Positions 54,141 through 63,123 of a DNA stretch of 64,000 bases are shown piece by piece. Position numbers and translations under genes: made by a program. The notes beneath the pieces are model-generated. The model was not told where the DNA came from. It saw only the letters and a program-made list of their open reading frames with translations, and ran no database searches. The stretch is from DAISKN01 sp963716925 (GTDB lineage Bacteria; Acidobacteriota; Vicinamibacteria; Marinacidobacterales; SMYC01), in contig CAVQUX010000010.1 of NCBI GenBank assembly GCA_963716925.1, positions 496,001-560,000 of the forward strand. Direction: 5' to 3'. The first letter of the stretch is position 1. Every line of letters begins with the position of its first letter.

Positions 54141-55304
54141 TTAATAAGACCTCGGCAGGCCGAGGACCCGCTCGGCGATGTAGGTCAGAATCAAATTCGT
54201 GGAGATCGGCGCCACCTGGTAGAGCCGGGTCTCGCGCAGTTTTCTTTCGATGTCGTACTCCGCCGCGAAGCCGAACCCGCCGAACGTCTGGAGCGCGGCG
54301 TTTCCCGCCTCCCACGAGGCGTCCGCCGCCAGGAGCTTCGCGAGGTTCGCGTCCGCTCCCGAGGGCTCTTCCCGGTCGAAAGCATCTGCGGCGCGGAAAC
54401 GAACCAGGTCCGCGGCCTCCGTGTGGGCGTGGGCGAGAGCCAGGGGAAACTGAATTCCCTGGTTCTGCCCGATGGGACGACCGAAGACCACGCGCTCCTT
54501 GGCGTACTCGCTCGCGCGGTCGAGGAAGTATCGAGCATCGCCGATGCATTCGGCGGCAATCAGGATTCTCTCGGCGTTCATACCGTCGAGGATGTAGCGG
54601 AACCCCTGCCCTTCCTCCCCCACGAGGTTCGCGGCCGGCACCTCGAGTCCGTCGATGAAGAGCTCGCAGGAGTGGTGGTTCATCATGGTGCGGATGGGAC
54701 GGACGGTGATGCCCTTGCCGATAGCCTCGCGAAGGTCGACGAGGAAGACCGAGAGTCCCTCGGTCTTCTTCGCGACCTCTTCGGCCGGCGTGGTGCGCGC
54801 GAGGAGCAGGAGATAGTCGGAGTGCTCGGTGCGCGAGATCCAGACCTTCTGACCGCTCACGATGTAGCGGTCCCCGGCCCTCCGAGCGAAGGTCGTGAGC
54901 TTCGTCGTGTCCGAGCCCGCCCCCGGCTCGGTGACCCCGAACGCCTGGAGCCGGACCTCGCCCCGCGCGATTCCGGGAAGGAGCTTCTTCTTCTGCTCCT
55001 CGGAGCCGTGGCGCAGGAGCGTGCCCATGACATACATCTGCGCGTGGCAGACGGCGGAGTTCCCCGGAGAGTGATTGATCTCTTCCAGGATCAGGCTCGC
55101 CTCCAGGACGCCGAGCCCGCCTCCTCCATACTCTTCGGGGATCAACGCCGCGAGCCAGCCGCCTTCGGTCAGGGCCGTCACGAGCTCCGTGGGATAGCCG
55201 AGCTCGCGGTCGAGCTTCTGCCAGTACTCGCCGGGGAAGGCCTTGACGATCTCCCGGACGGACTGACGGATCTGCTCCTGCTCGGGCGTGAGGCGGAAGT
55301 CCAC
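54141..55304 (-). CDS. Acyl-CoA dehydrogenase with atypical C-terminus
   Basis: About 388 residues. VDFRLTPEQEQIRQSVREIV starts the helical domain. FGVTEPGAGSDTTKL and GQKVWISRTEHSDYLLL are the beta-domain motifs, and QTFGGFGFAAEYDIERKLRE is in the C-terminal domain. Where most members read EGTSEI after the FAD-contacting helix, this one reads LYQVAPISTNLIL. The usual catalytic Glu position is therefore absent, as in a recognisable subgroup; the base may be elsewhere. GTG at 55304 is chosen, because ATG at 55331 would overlap the start of the divergent gene. It probably belongs with caiB and maoC. Confidence 0.88.
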   Translation of the reverse strand: MDFRLTPEQEQIRQSVREIVKAFPGEYWQKLDRELGYPTELVTALTEGGWLAALIPEEYGGGGLGVLEASLILEEINHSPGNSAVCHAQMYVMGTLLRHGSEEQKKKLLPGIARGEVRLQAFGVTEPGAGSDTTKLTTFARRAGDRYIVSGQKVWISRTEHSDYLLLLARTTPAEEVAKKTEGLSVFLVDLREAIGKGITVRPIRTMMNHHSCELFIDGLEVPAANLVGEEGQGFRYILDGMNAERILIAAECIGDARYFLDRASEYAKERVVFGRPIGQNQGIQFPLALAHAHTEAADLVRFRAADAFDREEPSGADANLAKLLAADASWEAGNAALQTFGGFGFAAEYDIERKLRETRLYQVAPISTNLILTYIAERVLGLPRSY

Positions 55305-55329
55305 GGGGCGGATAGTGTAGCCTAGCTCC

Positions 55330-58300
55330 ATGTCCGACCGGGAGCTCACCCTCGATTCGAAATACCTTCTCGAGGAAGGCACCATCCTGCTATCGGGCAT
55401 CCAGGCCCTGGTTCGCATCCCCCTCGACCAGCACCGCGCCGACCAGAGGGCGGGTCTTCGCACGGCGACTCTGATCTCGGGCTACCGGGGCTCCCCACTC
55501 GGGGGCCTCGACCTCACGCTCGAGCGGGCGCGGCGGATTCTCTCGGAGCACGAAGTGCGTTTTCTCCCGGGAGTCAACGAGGACCTGGGAGCGACCGCGG
55601 TCTTTGGAAGCCAGATCGCGGGTCTGTTCCCCGGGGCGAAGTACGACGGGGTCCTCGGCATGTGGTACGGGAAGTCCCCCGGGGTCGATCGCTCGGGAGA
55701 CGCCTTCAAGCACGGCAACTACGCCGGAGTTTCCCGGACCGGCGGGGTTCTTGCGGTGGCCGGCGACGACGCCACCGCGAAGTCCTCCACCCTGCCGTCG
55801 CAGTCGGAGCCCGCGTTCTACGACGCCCTCATGCCCACGCTCGCTCCGGGAAACGTTCAGGAAGTGCTCGACCTGGGAAGGTACGGCTTCGCTCTCTCCC
55901 GAGTCTCGGGCCTTTGGGTGGGCTTCAAGATTGCAACCGAAGTCGCGGACGCCTTCGCGACCGCGGAGGTCTCTCCGTCCCGCGTCGACCCCGTCGACCC
56001 GGGGTTCGAGCTCGACGGAAAGCCGTTTCGTGCGACACAGAAGCTCCTCCTGGTCGGGCCCTGGAGCCTCGAGATCGAGCGGGAGATCCAGCGAGGACGC
56101 CTCGAGGCGGCGAAAGCGTTCTCGCGCGCGAACCGCCTCAACGAGATTCGCGTTTCGACGCCGAAGGATCGCATCGGGATCGCCGCCCCGGGAAAGACGT
56201 ACTTCGACCTCCGCGAGGCGCTCGCGCTCCTCGGACTCGACGACGACGCGCTCCGGCGATTCGGCATCCGGCTCTTCCAGGTGAGGATGCCTTTCCCCCT
56301 CGAGCCCGAGACCGCGCGGGAGTTCGGACGCGGCCTCGAGGAGATTCTCGTCCTCGAGGAGAAGCGGGCGTTTCTCGAGCTCTTTCTGAAGGACGCGCTC
56401 TACCACGAGAGCGCGCGGCCGAGGATCGTGGGCAAGCCTCTGGTCCCCGCAGAGGGCGCTCTCGACCCGGACTCGATCGCCTCGATCCTGGCGAAGCGGC
56501 TTTCGCCTTACGTCCCCCCTTCGAAGCTCGAAGCGCGGATGGGCGTACTCGGCTTCCTCCGCGAATCGATGGAAGACCCTTTGCTGGTGTCGCGCCTCTT
56601 CCACTTCTGCTCCGGCTGTCCTCACAATCGCTCGACGACGGTTCCCGAGGGGTCGCTTGCCGCGGGCGGCATCGGCTGCCACGGGATGGCGCTCACCATG
56701 GATCGCTCGACCGTCGGCATCACCCACATGGGCGGCGAAGGCGTCCAGTGGGTGGGGATGGCGCCCTTCACGGAGACTCCTCATATCTTTCAGAACCTCG
56801 GCGACGGCACGCTCTTTCACTCGGGAAGTCTCGCCATCCGGCAGGCCGTCGCCTCCGGCGCGAACATCACGTTCAAGGTTCTCTACAACGGCGCCGTCGC
56901 GATGACGGGAGGCCAGAAGGTCGACGGAGCCATGTCGATCGAGAATCTCACCCGGGCGCTCGAAGCCGAAGGCGTTAAGCGGGTCCTGGTCGTGAGCGAC
57001 GCTCCGCGATCGAAGGACATCCGGCCCCGGGAACGGCTCGAGGAATCCGAGCGCCTGCTGCGGGAGATTCCGGGCACGACGGTCCTCATCTACGAGCAGG
57101 AGTGCGCGGCGGAGCTCCGGCGAAAACGAAAGCGAGGACTCGCGCCGACGCCGGAGAAGCGCATTTTCATCAACCAAGCAGTCTGCGAGGGCTGCGGCGA
57201 CTGCGGGGCGAAGTCGAACTGCATGAGCCTTCATCCCGTAGAGACGGAATTCGGACGAAAGACCCGGGTGCACCAGTCCTCTTGCAACCAGGACTACTCC
57301 TGCCTCGAGGGTGACTGCCCGTCGTTTCTGGAGGTCATCCCCGGACGGAAGACCCGGGTCCTTCCGAAGCTCGAAGAGGTCGAGCTTCCCCGCCCGGAGA
57401 ACCGGAAGCGAGAGGCTTCGATCTACATGGTCGGAATCGGCGGAACGGGCGTCGTCACCGCGAACCAGATCCTGGCGATGGCCGCCGCTCTCGAGGGGAA
57501 GAAGGTCCTGAGCCTCGATCAGACGGGCCTGAGTCAGAAGGGGGGCCCGGTGGTCTCGCACCTCAAGATCCTGTCCGAGCCTCGAGAGGCCTCGGGCCAG
57601 ATCGCTGCGGGAGAGGCCGACCTCTATCTCGCCTTCGACGTGCTGACGGCGGCCGCTTCCCAGCATCTCACCCGCGCCCGGCCGGATCGCACCGTAGCCG
57701 TCGTCTCGACCAGCGCGATCCCCACGGGAAGAATGGTCTCCCACGTCGGCGAGAGCTTTCCCGCGCTCGATTCTCTCCGCCGACGCATCGATGCCCATAC
57801 GCGATCCGAGGACAATCTCTACTTCGACGCGGTCGCGCTCTCGGAGCGATTCTTCTCCGACCACATGCCCGCGAACACCCTCCTCCTCGGAGCCGCGTAC
57901 CAGAAGGGACTCCTGCCGCTCTCGAAATGGAGCCTGGAGAAAGCCATCGAGATCAACGGGACCTCCGTCGACCTGAACCGGAGCGCCTTCCAGCTGGGTC
58001 GGAGGCTCGCCGTTGGATTCCCCCTTGCGGACGAGGCCGTTCGGCCGGCGAGCCTCGAGCGGCGCATCACCGAGCTGACCGCGTACCAGGACGAAGCCTA
58101 TGCCCGGACTTACTCGGACTTCATCGCCCGGGTGCGCGAGCGGGAACGGGAGGCGATCGGCAACGGGTCGCGCTTGACGGAAGCCGTTGCCCGCGGGCTC
58201 TTCAAGCTCATGGCTTACAAGGATGAGTACGAGGTGGCGCGGCTCTCTACCCGACCGGGGCTCGAGGGGGAGTTGGCCGATAACTTCGGAGAAGGCGCGC

Positions 58301-58650
58301 GCTTTCGGTACCTGCTCCATCCCCCGGTTCTGCGTGCCCTGGGCGTGAGGCGAAAGATCGCGCTGGGCGCCTGGTTTCGCCCCTTCCTGCGAGTCCTCGC
58401 GAAGCTCAAGTTCCTCCGCCGGACGGCGCTCGACCCCTTCGGCTATGCCCGGGTACGGCGGGTGGAGCGCGCCCTCATCGGCGAGTATCGGTCGCTTCTC
58501 GAGCGCCGGATCGAGAAGCTCACTCCCGAGAATTACGAGGCGACGGTGGCGCTCGCGGAGCTCGCGGATGGCATTCGCGGATACGAAGAGTTGAAGCTCC
58601 GAAACGTCGACCGTTTCCGGAACGCGGTCACGCGAATGGAGGCGCAATGA
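55330..58650 (+). CDS. Indolepyruvate ferredoxin oxidoreductase, fused form
   Basis: 1106 residues. It decarboxylates indolepyruvate and other aryl or branched 2-oxo acids to acyl-CoA and reduces ferredoxin. The domains are: an N-terminal pyruvate-type alpha half (LISGYRGSPLGGLD), a TPP-binding central part (FCSGCPHNRSTTVPEG, GGIGCHGMALTMDRS, GGEGVQWVGMAPF), a Cys-rich segment CEGCGDCGAKSNC at about 620, and a gamma-type domain (VGIGGTGVVTANQILAMAA, SQKGGPVVSHLK). A DUF6537-like C-terminus follows. Full length, no frameshift. It is divergent from the acyl-CoA dehydrogenase gene and coupled to the fucosidase by an ATGA overlap. It fits amino-acid breakdown. Confidence 0.94.
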   Translation: MSDRELTLDSKYLLEEGTILLSGIQALVRIPLDQHRADQRAGLRTATLISGYRGSPLGGLDLTLERARRILSEHEVRFLPGVNEDLGATAVFGSQIAGLFPGAKYDGVLGMWYGKSPGVDRSGDAFKHGNYAGVSRTGGVLAVAGDDATAKSSTLPSQSEPAFYDALMPTLAPGNVQEVLDLGRYGFALSRVSGLWVGFKIATEVADAFATAEVSPSRVDPVDPGFELDGKPFRATQKLLLVGPWSLEIEREIQRGRLEAAKAFSRANRLNEIRVSTPKDRIGIAAPGKTYFDLREALALLGLDDDALRRFGIRLFQVRMPFPLEPETAREFGRGLEEILVLEEKRAFLELFLKDALYHESARPRIVGKPLVPAEGALDPDSIASILAKRLSPYVPPSKLEARMGVLGFLRESMEDPLLVSRLFHFCSGCPHNRSTTVPEGSLAAGGIGCHGMALTMDRSTVGITHMGGEGVQWVGMAPFTETPHIFQNLGDGTLFHSGSLAIRQAVASGANITFKVLYNGAVAMTGGQKVDGAMSIENLTRALEAEGVKRVLVVSDAPRSKDIRPRERLEESERLLREIPGTTVLIYEQECAAELRRKRKRGLAPTPEKRIFINQAVCEGCGDCGAKSNCMSLHPVETEFGRKTRVHQSSCNQDYSCLEGDCPSFLEVIPGRKTRVLPKLEEVELPRPENRKREASIYMVGIGGTGVVTANQILAMAAALEGKKVLSLDQTGLSQKGGPVVSHLKILSEPREASGQIAAGEADLYLAFDVLTAAASQHLTRARPDRTVAVVSTSAIPTGRMVSHVGESFPALDSLRRRIDAHTRSEDNLYFDAVALSERFFSDHMPANTLLLGAAYQKGLLPLSKWSLEKAIEINGTSVDLNRSAFQLGRRLAVGFPLADEAVRPASLERRITELTAYQDEAYARTYSDFIARVREREREAIGNGSRLTEAVARGLFKLMAYKDEYEVARLSTRPGLEGELADNFGEGARFRYLLHPPVLRALGVRRKIALGAWFRPFLRVLAKLKFLRRTALDPFGYARVRRVERALIGEYRSLLERRIEKLTPENYEATVALAELADGIRGYEELKLRNVDRFRNAVTRMEAQ

Positions 58651-59930
58651 TCTTTCTTCTCACGGTTGCACTCGCCGCAGCGCAGGATCCCGCGGAGTGG
58701 TTCCGCGAGGCCCGCTTCGGGATGTTCATCCACTGGGGGGTCTATAGCCTCCTCGGAAAGGGCGAATGGGTGATGGAGAACGATCGCATCCCCGTCGCCG
58801 AATACGAGAAGCTCACGGCGCGGTTCAACCCCGTGGAGTACGACCCCGCGGAATGGGTTCGGATCGCGAAAGACGCGGGGATGCGCTACATCACCATCAC
58901 GTCGAAGCACCACGACGGCTTCGCCCTGTGGGACTCGAAGGTCAGCGACTACGACATCGTCGACCGCACTCCCTACGGAAAGGACGTGCTGAAGGCGCTC
59001 GCGGAAGAGTGCCGGAAAGCCGGTATCAAGCTGTTCTTCTATCACTCCCACCTGGACTGGCACCATCCCGACTATTTCCCTCGGGGCAAGACCGGACGGC
59101 ACACAGGCCGACTCGAGGAAGGAAACTTCGATCGCTACCTCGACTATATGAACGCGCAGATCGCCGAGCTCGCGGGCGGCGACTATGGTGAGATTGGCGG
59201 CTTCTGGTTCGACGGCTGGTGGGACCAGCACGTGAACGAGGCCGACAAGTCCGATCGCACCACCCGCGTCGACTGGAAGCTCAAGGAGACCTACGAGCTC
59301 ATCCATCGCCTCCAGCCCCGGGCCCTCATCGGCAACAACCACCACGTTGCCCCCTTCGAGGGCGAAGGATTCCAGATGTTCGAGCGGGATCTACCCGGCG
59401 CGAACACCTTCGGCTACAACACCACCGAGGTGGGTGCTCTGCCCCTCGAGACCTGCGACACCATCAACGGCTCCTGGGGCTTCAACGCCACGGACAAGGC
59501 TTTCAAGAGTGCTTCGGAGCTGATCCATTATCTCGTCCGCGCCGCCGGCTCCGACGCCAACCTGCTCTTGAACGTGGGCCCGACGCCGGAGGGCACGTTC
59601 TCACCCGAGGTCGTGGAGCGCCTGCGCGAGGTCGGAACGTGGACGCGGGAGTCCGGCGAGACGATCTACGGCACCCGAGGTGGACCCATGAAACCCCAGC
59701 CCTGGGGAGTGATGACCTCGAAGGCAGGAGTCGTGTACGTGCACGTCCTCGCCGCGGATGCGCCGGAGCGGCTCGTTCTCCCGGGAACAGCAGGCCTGCG
59801 GGTGCGCGTCGCGCGGCTGTTCGGCTCGGGAAGGGAGATCGCCATCGAGTCGACGCCTGACCTGACCCTTCGACTTCCCTCGGACGACCGACACGCGGTC
59901 GACACCATCATCGTCCTTCAGTTGAGCTGA
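58647..59930 (+). CDS. GH29 alpha-L-fucosidase, secreted
   Basis: 427 residues with a short signal peptide (IFLLTVALAAAQ). GH29 motifs are EARFGMFIHWGVYSLLGKGEW, shown in parts as GMFIHWGVYS, then YITITSKHHDGFALWDSKVS, GKDVLKALAEECRKAGIKLFFYHS, and FDGWWDQHVN, in which the Asp of GGFWFDGWW is the probable nucleophile. NLLLNVGPTPEGTFS closes the barrel, followed by a small C-terminal beta domain. It removes fucose from glycans outside the cytoplasm. Its start overlaps the oxidoreductase stop (ATGA). The gap 59931-60123 before the convergent S41 gene shows nothing gene-like. Confidence 0.93.
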   Translation: MIFLLTVALAAAQDPAEWFREARFGMFIHWGVYSLLGKGEWVMENDRIPVAEYEKLTARFNPVEYDPAEWVRIAKDAGMRYITITSKHHDGFALWDSKVSDYDIVDRTPYGKDVLKALAEECRKAGIKLFFYHSHLDWHHPDYFPRGKTGRHTGRLEEGNFDRYLDYMNAQIAELAGGDYGEIGGFWFDGWWDQHVNEADKSDRTTRVDWKLKETYELIHRLQPRALIGNNHHVAPFEGEGFQMFERDLPGANTFGYNTTEVGALPLETCDTINGSWGFNATDKAFKSASELIHYLVRAAGSDANLLLNVGPTPEGTFSPEVVERLREVGTWTRESGETIYGTRGGPMKPQPWGVMTSKAGVVYVHVLAADAPERLVLPGTAGLRVRVARLFGSGREIAIESTPDLTLRLPSDDRHAVDTIIVLQLS

Positions 59931-60123
59931 ACGACTCCGTCCGGACGGAGTTCAAAGCTTCCATCCTGTCGGAGACGCCGGATCGGGCACGACTCGGCCG
60001 TTGGTTCAGGACGTGTCCGGCCGACGCAAGCCAGCGGCCGTCGGTGGAAAAGCGAAATCGTCCGGAAACGAGGTCGAGGAGAGGAAAGTCCGCGGCGCGC
60101 ACCCACGTGAGCGGGGCGGGGCT

Positions 60124-61395
60124 TCACGAGCCTCCGCCGAGGCGGAGCACCGTTTCCAGTACCGGGTCCCGACCTTCAAAGTAGTCCTGGGAACTGAGCT
60201 CCACCAGAAAATCCGGCTCCAGGGAGGAGGGATCGGTCGCCGTCAGGCGAAAGAAACGCGTCGAGTGGAAGACCCGCACGCCGGAGGTGGGAAGGGTGAA
60301 CGAGCTCACCTGGCCGAAGTGGTTTGGCTTGCCTCCCGTGGGCTCCCCTACCAGGATGGCGCGGGTGCGGGTCTTCAAGTCGAACGCGTTCATCAGAGCC
60401 GAAGAGAATGTGGCCCGTCCGACGATGGTGTAGAGACCCTCGCCGCTGGACCACTCCGGGCGGCGTTCGAGAGCGACGAGCAGCGGCTCCATGAGTCCGG
60501 AGTTGCCCCCGGTATTGTTCCGCAGATCGAGGACCAGTGTCCCGACCGGCTCGGTGTCGAGCGTCCGGACGATCGTCGACGAGAACTGCGAGAACGATTC
60601 AGGCCCACCGTCGCTCGCCCGGCGGTACTGGACGTAGAGCGTCCGAGAGGGCTCGAGAAGGACGAGCCAGTAGTTCTCCTCCGGACGCTGGCGATACAGG
60701 GGAAGCGCCTCGGGCGGAGGACCCGCCTGAAGGAAGGTGAGCGCTTGCCGCGGCATGGCGGGAAGCTCGATCCCCATCCTTCGTCCCGCGGCGTCTTCGA
60801 GCTCGAGCGGAATTCGCGAGGCATCCCCGGTCAGGCTCTGCGCCTCGAGAACCTCCGGGATAGCCAGCAGGGGGACCAGGGAGAAGCGCAGCCACGAATC
60901 GTTCTCGTAAGGGATCACCTCGCTCAAGGCTTCCACGACCGCGTCGACGGGAGCGCTTCCGACCCGGACGAGGCGAAGGCCGAGCAGCTGGCGATGCTCC
61001 TCGGTGGCGGCGATGACGAAGATCCCGTCCGCGAACCACTCGAAGCGAACCGGCAGCTGTCGAAACCCGGTGAACGATCGGAAATCGATGGTGGTGTGGG
61101 AATCTCCGACCAGGGCCAGAATCCGCATGAGCCCGACCACCACCCCCGGATCGGAAAGCGTCGGAACGGCCGCACGCAGCGACGCGACCTCGGAATCGAA
61201 CCGGCTTCGGGGGATCCGGGCGAACAGGTTCGGATGGAGCTCCGCGAGCTGCCTCGAGAAGACGTCGATGTCGAGCTGCCAGCGGCCGTCTCTGTCCGAC
61301 GGGATGGTGGGGCCCGTCGGCGCGCGGCACGCCAGGACGGCGAGGAGCACCGATGAGCACGCCCCGAAGGCGCGGACCATGCGCAATACTGACAT
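60124..61395 (-). CDS. S41-family C-terminal-processing-like protease, lipoprotein
   Basis: 423 residues. The leader ends in VLLAVLAC, a good lipobox. A helical N-terminal domain (LPNLFARIPRSRFDSE-like) precedes a PDZ-like region and the protease core: GTLVLDLRNNTGGNSG and VGRATFSSALMNAFDL with the catalytic Ser, then GEPTGGKPNHFGQ with the Lys. These are the tricorn/CtpA-type S41 motifs. The start at 61395 (MSVLRMVRAFGACS) has no purine-rich site; 61380 is an alternative. It is convergent with the fucosidase and divergent from the PilZ gene. It could process extracytoplasmic peptides. Confidence 0.88.
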   Translation of the reverse strand: MSVLRMVRAFGACSSVLLAVLACRAPTGPTIPSDRDGRWQLDIDVFSRQLAELHPNLFARIPRSRFDSEVASLRAAVPTLSDPGVVVGLMRILALVGDSHTTIDFRSFTGFRQLPVRFEWFADGIFVIAATEEHRQLLGLRLVRVGSAPVDAVVEALSEVIPYENDSWLRFSLVPLLAIPEVLEAQSLTGDASRIPLELEDAAGRRMGIELPAMPRQALTFLQAGPPPEALPLYRQRPEENYWLVLLEPSRTLYVQYRRASDGGPESFSQFSSTIVRTLDTEPVGTLVLDLRNNTGGNSGLMEPLLVALERRPEWSSGEGLYTIVGRATFSSALMNAFDLKTRTRAILVGEPTGGKPNHFGQVSSFTLPTSGVRVFHSTRFFRLTATDPSSLEPDFLVELSSQDYFEGRDPVLETVLRLGGGS

Positions 61396-61635
61396 GAGAG
61401 GAGGCTGGATGATGTGCTTCCCTCCACATCGGGGCCTCGGCGCCGGCAGAATTCACGAGCCGCGTCTCTCGAGAAAGGTCTCGGGTCGGACCCCACCTCC
61501 CAGCGCGCCGTGACCCCGAGGTCTCGAAGGATTGGGTCCGCTTCCGACTGGTAGGGAAATCCAGCGGTCTCAGCCAGTTGGATGGAATCGACATCACCGC
61601 CTCTCTCGGCTATATTGTTTTCCCCAAGGTTTCTC

Positions 61636-61998
61636 ATGCAGCGGCATAATTTCGACCCGAGGCGCGCACCCCGGCACGTCGCGAAGGTCCGGGTGCTGTA
61701 CGTCGCCAAGGGACAGGCCCGGGCGGTCGACGCCGACTGCCAGAACATCTCGACCGAAGGTCTCTTCGTCAAGACCCACAAGAAAGGCCCCGATGCGGGA
61801 ACCCCCGTGAGTCTCCTTCTCCAGTTCGACGGCGCCGAGAAAGAGCTCATGGTCCAGGGGGTCGTTCGTTGGCAGGGAGCGGTCCGCTCGCTCGAGGACG
61901 GGACCGAGGGCGCGGGGATGGGCATCCAGTTCACCGAGATGGAGCCCCCGGTGCGCGAGGCTCTGGAGAAGACGATCGGCGAGATCGAGGGTCATTGA
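61636..61998 (+). CDS. PilZ-domain protein
   Basis: About 120 residues. A cyclic-di-GMP-binding PilZ fold is suggested by MQRHNFDPRRAPRHVAKVRV (RxxxR) and DCQNISTEGLFVKTHK ((D/N)xSxxG), then a beta-barrel with QGVVRWQGAVRS and GMGIQFTEMEPP. It has no other domain, so it is a stand-alone receptor that may bind a partner. ATG at 61636 is preferred because the RxxxR motif follows, and AAGG is 6 bases upstream; an upstream ATG at 61582 has a poor context. Its TGA overlaps a TTG start of the next gene (TTGA). Confidence 0.85.
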   Translation: MQRHNFDPRRAPRHVAKVRVLYVAKGQARAVDADCQNISTEGLFVKTHKKGPDAGTPVSLLLQFDGAEKELMVQGVVRWQGAVRSLEDGTEGAGMGIQFTEMEPPVREALEKTIGEIEGH

Positions 61999-63123
61999 GC
62001 GCGCTCTTCGCCGCTCGTAAGACGTTCGAGTTCCTGATCTACCTCTGGGGGCTCCCCGAGGTCGCCGATCGGGAAGCGCAGGCCATCGCTCTCGCGGAGG
62101 CAGGCTTCACCGTCGTCGACGGAGACGAAGCCTCGATCGACTTCCTTGCGAAGCACGGCTTGAAAGCCATGGTCCGCGATCCGATTCCCGCGACCGTCGC
62201 GCGACTGAAAGGCCATCCGGCGCTCTGGGGCTATCACCTGGGAGACGAGCCCTACCCCGAGGAGGCGTTCCTCCCGCTCGCTGCGAAGCGGAGGGAGCTC
62301 TCGGCCATCGATCCCGATCCCTACTACTTCGTCAATATGCTCTCGACCTCGGGCGAGTTCCTCCGCACTTACATGCAGCTCGCCGAGCCCGAGATACTGA
62401 GCTTCGACTTCTATCAATGGTGGTGGGGAACGGACCGTTACTTCGAGAAGCTCGAGGAGTTCCGGCACCAGGCGGTTCTCGCCCGGGTGCCCCTCGGAAG
62501 CTGCATCGAGGTGAACGCGAACCCGGGAATCGAGCGCGGGGATCGAACCTACCTCGCCGACAACAAGGCGAAGCTGCGCCAGAGCGTCTATACCAGCCTC
62601 GCTTATGGCGTGAAAGCGATCGAGTGGTTCTCGGCGGGCATCTTGTTCGAGCCGAAGACGACGAAGCTCGCCCCCTGGGGCGAAGACGTGGCCGCGATCA
62701 ACCGGGAGATCGCTCACCTGGGGCGGGCGCTCGCGCCGCTCCATACCATCGACGTCTACCACACCGCTCCCCTGCCCCGGGGTACGCAGCGAGTCGCCCA
62801 AAGAGCACTGGGTCCAGCTCATCGGGGAAGAAGACCGCGCGGGACTCGTCTACGGCACGTTCGAGGACGACGCGGGGACGGACTACGTGATGGTCGCGAA
62901 CCGCGACTACGACGACTCCCAGAGCGTCACCGTCCGTCTCCAGTCGAAATGGCTCGGAATCGCTCCCTGGAACAAGCCGAAGACCTACACCTACGGCATC
63001 GAGAAGCTCGACAAGACCACGGGAAACTGGGAGACGGTCAGCAGCACCTCGTTCGTCGGATTCACGTTCGTCATCGGGGCCGCCGACGGAGAGCTCTTCC
63101 GGATCGCGACGAACTTGAAGTGA
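61995..63123 (+). CDS. TIM-barrel-like glycan-active protein, unknown family (frameshift near 62790)
   Basis: About 376 residues after correction. I read FEFLIYLWGLPEVADREAQAIA and HPALWGYHLGDEPYPEEAF, the GDEP motif common in TIM-barrel glycoside hydrolases, with Glu as a possible acid/base. FDFYQWWWGTD, QSVYTSLAYGVKAIEWFSAG and DVAAINREIAHLGRALAPLH follow. Near 62790 the frame shifts, and it continues SPKEHWVQLIGEEDRAGL to a beta-rich end (FTFVIGAADGELFRIATNL). The start is TTG at 61995 overlapping the PilZ stop; a later ATG at 62169 would remove the first strands. The neighbouring fucosidase suggests glycan use, but no family is named. Confidence 0.65.

Noticed and set aside
55390..58647. 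A minus-strand frame of over 1000 residues antisense to the whole oxidoreductase gene
   Set aside because: It is Arg/Glu/Leu-rich, matches no family, and follows from G/C-rich third positions in the real gene. No ribosome-binding site or neighbours support it.
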